A DNA stretch of 6,110 nt from NCBI GenBank assembly GCA_030550225.1, contig JAUQPV010000164.1, positions 1 through 6,110 on the forward strand. Direction: 5' to 3'. The position numbers were made by a program, and so were the translations under genes. Of this stretch, positions 4,674-6,110 are shown one piece after another. Under the pieces are notes generated by a model. It was given only the letters and a program-made list of their open reading frames with translations, ran no database searches and was not told the DNA's origin. Source of the DNA: Acidobacteriota bacterium. GTDB lineage: Bacteria; Acidobacteriota; HRBIN11. Numbering within the stretch: the first letter of the stretch is position 1; each line of letters starts with the position of its first letter.

Positions 4674-5669
4674 TCAGTATCCCAGCCGCTTGTCGACGAC
4701 GTTCTGGAGCGGCTCGCCCCGAAGGAACCGTTCCAGGTTGTCGGCGAACTGCCGAATGACGCGGTCCCAATGGCGGTCGGAGGCGACGCCGGCCACGTGG
4801 GGCGTGATGAACACGTTAGGAAGTGTCCACAGGGGGGATTCCGGCGGCAGGGGCTCCTGCTGAAACACGTCGAGGGCCGCCCCGGCGATCCGACGGGTCT
4901 GCAGGGCCTCGATGAGGTCGGGTTCACGGACGATGGCCCCGCGGGCCACGTTGATGAGGTAGGCCGTCGGTTTCATACGCTCGAACTTGGCCCGGTCCAT
5001 CCAGCCGCGGGTCTCCTCGGTATGCGGCAGGGTAATGACGACGAAGTCGGCCTCCGGGAGCCACTCGACGGCGTCTGCCAGGGTACCGGTCCGCTCGGCG
5101 TAAGGACTCTCCCGGGTCGGGTGCCGCCGGGCCGCCCATACGCGCATGTCGAAAGCCTGGGCTCGGCGTCCGATGGCCTGACCCAAAGCCCCGTAGCCCA
5201 GGATCAGGACGATTCGGCCGGCCAGCTCCAAGAGGCCCTGTTCGGACCCGATGAGGTCCTCATTTCCCCAGTGCCGTCGGTACTGGAACTCCCAGCATCG
5301 GAGGAATTGCCTGTACAACAGGATCATCACGCCGAGGACGTGCTCGGCGATGACGGTCGCATGGAGGCCCCGGGCGTTCGTGACGACGACGGGACTTTCG
5401 ATGAGTTCGGGGAACATCAGACGCCGGACGCCGGCGGCCGGGGCATGGATCCACCGAAGACGCCGGGCATAGGCCAGCCATTCGGGACGGAACTGCCAGC
5501 CCAGATACACGTCCGCCTCGGCGAGGGCTTCTGCCAGTTCCTCCTCCCGGCGGACGAGACGGAATCGGACGGACGGAAAGCGCCGTCGGAGCTCTTCCAA
5601 GCCCCAATCCGGGAAACACCAAAACGAAAAGGGGTGCTCCGTATAGATGGCGACCGTCAGGCCAGACAT
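4674..5669 (-). CDS. D-2-hydroxyacid dehydrogenase (NAD(P)-dependent)
   Basis: The enzyme reversibly reduces a 2-keto acid to a D-2-hydroxyacid in the cytoplasm; family members act on glyoxylate, hydroxypyruvate, phosphoglycerate and others. The 331-residue product has the catalytic-domain start, GLHATVIAEHVLGVMI (101-116), the Rossmann loop LGYGALG (157-163), the catalytic Arg in NVARGAIV (Arg243), Glu in DVFQQEPLP (Glu272) and His in ITPHVAG (His291). After the second Rossmann strand (RVWAARRHP, 176-184) there is Arg-Arg with no acidic residue, which usually favours NADPH over NADH. The absence of C-terminal ACT domains argues against a long-form SerA; a glyoxylate/hydroxypyruvate reductase-like role is plausible, but the substrate cannot be read. 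The ATG at 5669 follows an in-frame stop two codons upstream, with gaagg touching it. No clear promoter was seen between it and the tRNA gene. Confidence 0.93.
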   Translation of the reverse strand: MSGLTVAIYTEHPFSFWCFPDWGLEELRRRFPSVRFRLVRREEELAEALAEADVYLGWQFRPEWLAYARRLRWIHAPAAGVRRLMFPELIESPVVVTNARGLHATVIAEHVLGVMILLYRQFLRCWEFQYRRHWGNEDLIGSEQGLLELAGRIVLILGYGALGQAIGRRAQAFDMRVWAARRHPTRESPYAERTGTLADAVEWLPEADFVVITLPHTEETRGWMDRAKFERMKPTAYLINVARGAIVREPDLIEALQTRRIAGAALDVFQQEPLPPESPLWTLPNVFITPHVAGVASDRHWDRVIRQFADNLERFLRGEPLQNVVDKRLGY

Positions 5670-5748
5670 CCTTCAGCTTTCAGTGCACATCAGGGGTCCA
5701 GCGGGGATAACATCGAAGGGGATGGAGGGAAACGACCTGTCTTTCTTT

Positions 5749-5821
5749 CTTCGTGACGACGTGACGTCGTGATGGGGGAGACGAATAAGCCATCCAGGCC
5801 TGTCATCACGCCTTCACGAAG
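5749..5821. repeat. NNNCGTGA octamer array with inverted partner
   Basis: On the plus strand three 8-base units ending in gtga start at 5749, 5757 and 5765. On the minus strand the same family appears as cttcgtga (5821-5814), then agg and cgtgatg (5810-5804). The two parts can pair as an 8-bp stem (5749-5756 with 5814-5821) plus a 7-bp stem, separated by an unequal internal loop. It lies 10 bases beyond the tRNA 3' end and upstream of the dehydrogenase gene, so it may act as a processing or pausing structure in a tRNA read-through transcript. It lacks the T-run of an intrinsic terminator. Apart from this array, 5670-5831 holds nothing I can identify. Confidence 0.55.
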
Positions 5822-5831
5822 CTTGCCCCCA

Positions 5832-5918
5832 TGGTGCCGAAGGCGGGACTCGAACCCGCACGGGCTTGCGCCCACCGCCCCCTCAAGACGGCGTGTCTTC
5901 CAATTCCACCACTTCGGC
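5832..5918 (-). tRNA. trnL: tRNA-Leu (anticodon GAG)
   Basis: This 87-base class II tRNA reads leucine codons CUC and CUU. On the minus strand it folds fully: acceptor GCCGAAG with CTTCGGC, discriminator A and encoded CCA (5834-5832), a three-pair D stem (GTG with CAC), anticodon stem CCGTC with GGCGG (one G-U pair) around loop TTGAGGG giving GAG, a long variable arm GGGC-GCAA-GCCC, and T stem GCGGG with CCCGC around TTCGAGT. A promoter and leader hairpin precede it (5924-5990). The dehydrogenase gene follows on the same strand after 162 bases. No second copy of the tRNA 3' end, which would mark an integrated element, is visible in the window. Confidence 0.97.
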
Positions 5919-5923
5919 ACCCC

Positions 5924-5952
5924 GACCCGTGGAATAGTCCATTCCACGGGTC
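5924..5952 (-). promoter_or_regulatory. Perfect 12-bp hairpin in the tRNA-Leu leader
   Basis: gacccgtggaat (5924-5935) and attccacgggtc (5941-5952) are exact reverse complements around a 5-base loop. The hairpin starts about 3 bases after the predicted transcription start and ends 5 bases before the mature tRNA 5' end, so it fills almost the whole leader. No T-run follows on either strand, which argues against a terminator. It could shield the pre-tRNA 5' end or present the RNase P site; both are inference. Confidence 0.7.
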
Positions 5953-5961
5953 TCGCTACCT

Positions 5962-5990
5962 ATGTTAGGACAAGCCGGGAAGACCGTCAA
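5962..5990 (-). promoter_or_regulatory. Sigma70-type promoter of tRNA-Leu
   Basis: On the minus strand a TTGACG -35 box (5990-5985, 5 of 6 consensus bases) and a TAACAT -10 box (5967-5962, 4 of 6) are separated by exactly 17 bases. Transcription would begin near 5955, about 37 bases before the mature tRNA. The match quality, spacing and position make this the best promoter in the window. Confidence 0.7.
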
Positions 5991-6010
5991 CTATCCCCCA
6001 GGTACTACGT

Positions 6011-6065
6011 AACTGTTCCAAAAATGGAACCGGCCGTCATGCCGGCGTCGTCCCCAGGAACAGTT
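6011..6065. repeat. 55-bp element with 9-bp terminal inverted repeats carrying the REP-like core
   Basis: Perfect 9-bp arms aactgttcc (6011-6019) and ggaacagtt (6057-6065) enclose the reverse complement of the 20-base REP-like sequence seen at 598-617 (here 6029-6048). An inner hairpin, gttcca and tggaac around aaaa (6015-6030), competes with the outer stem. The layout resembles a tiny non-autonomous element or a structured REP. No target-site duplication is visible in the flanks. It lies about 20 bases upstream of the tRNA promoter. Confidence 0.55.
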
Positions 6066-6066
6066 C

Positions 6067-6100
6067 GGCAGTCGGCAGATGGGCAGGTCAGCAGGTGGGG
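6067..6100 (+). repeat. GGCA/GCAGGTCAGCA array, right-end copy
   Basis: Units containing cag recur with spacings of 7, 8 and 8 bases. Bases 6074-6093 match the minus strand of 2541-2560 at 18 of 20 positions. It begins 1 base after the 55-bp inverted-repeat element. The array may continue beyond the window. Confidence 0.55.
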
Positions 6101-6110
6101 TACCGTTCGC

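Noticed and set aside
4326..5756. 476-residue open frame on the plus strand
   Set aside because: It lies antisense to the well-supported Uma2 and dehydrogenase genes, crosses the gap between them and has no protein-family motifs. Long antisense frames are common in GC-rich DNA.
5832..5918. Integration site of a mobile element at tRNA-Leu
   Set aside because: No integrase gene and no second copy of the tRNA 3' end are visible in this window.
5690..5947. 85-residue minus-strand frame
   Set aside because: It reads through the whole tRNA-Leu gene; the GFESRLRHHG-like peptide is the usual translation of a tRNA T-arm.

Overview
The window is GC-rich bacterial chromosomal DNA with seven recognisable protein genes, one tRNA gene and unusually long, repeat-filled gaps between them. 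A bacterial source is supported by holB (clamp-loader delta prime), a TatA translocase subunit, a class II tRNA-Leu with encoded CCA and sigma70-like promoter boxes. No marker fixes the phylum. The GC-rich, Trp/Arg-rich proteins and an archaeal-like Toprim protein would fit an uncultured, possibly thermophilic lineage, but that is inference.

Layout. Positions 135-473 (+) hold a small ankyrin-repeat gene whose third repeat is broken by a stop and a frame change, with the remainder readable to 526. Positions 527-1022 are non-coding and carry several short-period repeat arrays. Positions 1023-2141 (-) are holB. Positions 2142-2757 are again non-coding and repeat-rich, ending in a possible promoter. 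Then come tatA (2758-2949, +), overlapped by 4 bases by a small Toprim-domain protein gene (2946-3449, +), and a DUF2231-type membrane protein gene (3516-3941, +). Facing them are a Uma2-family PD-(D/E)XK protein gene (4017-4574, -) and a D-2-hydroxyacid dehydrogenase gene (4674-5669, -). A tRNA-Leu(GAG) gene (5832-5918, -) has its own promoter and a perfect 12-bp hairpin in its leader. The right end carries a 55-bp element with 9-bp terminal inverted repeats and another short-period repeat.

How the genes relate. Only tatA and the Toprim gene are clearly coupled; the DUF2231 gene follows in the same direction. The other genes look like independent units: replication (holB), oxidoreductase metabolism, a mobile-type Uma2 gene and tRNA. 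They form no obvious pathway.

The strongest unexplained signal is in the gaps. At least five sequence families of degenerate 7-bp or 8-bp periodic arrays are present, some switching strand midway to form inverted repeats and some recurring kilobases apart in opposite orientation (18 of 20 bases between 2541-2560 and 6074-6093). A separate palindromic element recurs as an exact 20-base inverted copy (598-617 and 6029-6048). They resemble in style the short tandemly repeated repetitive (STRR) heptamers of cyanobacteria and REP elements, but I do not recognise these particular families.
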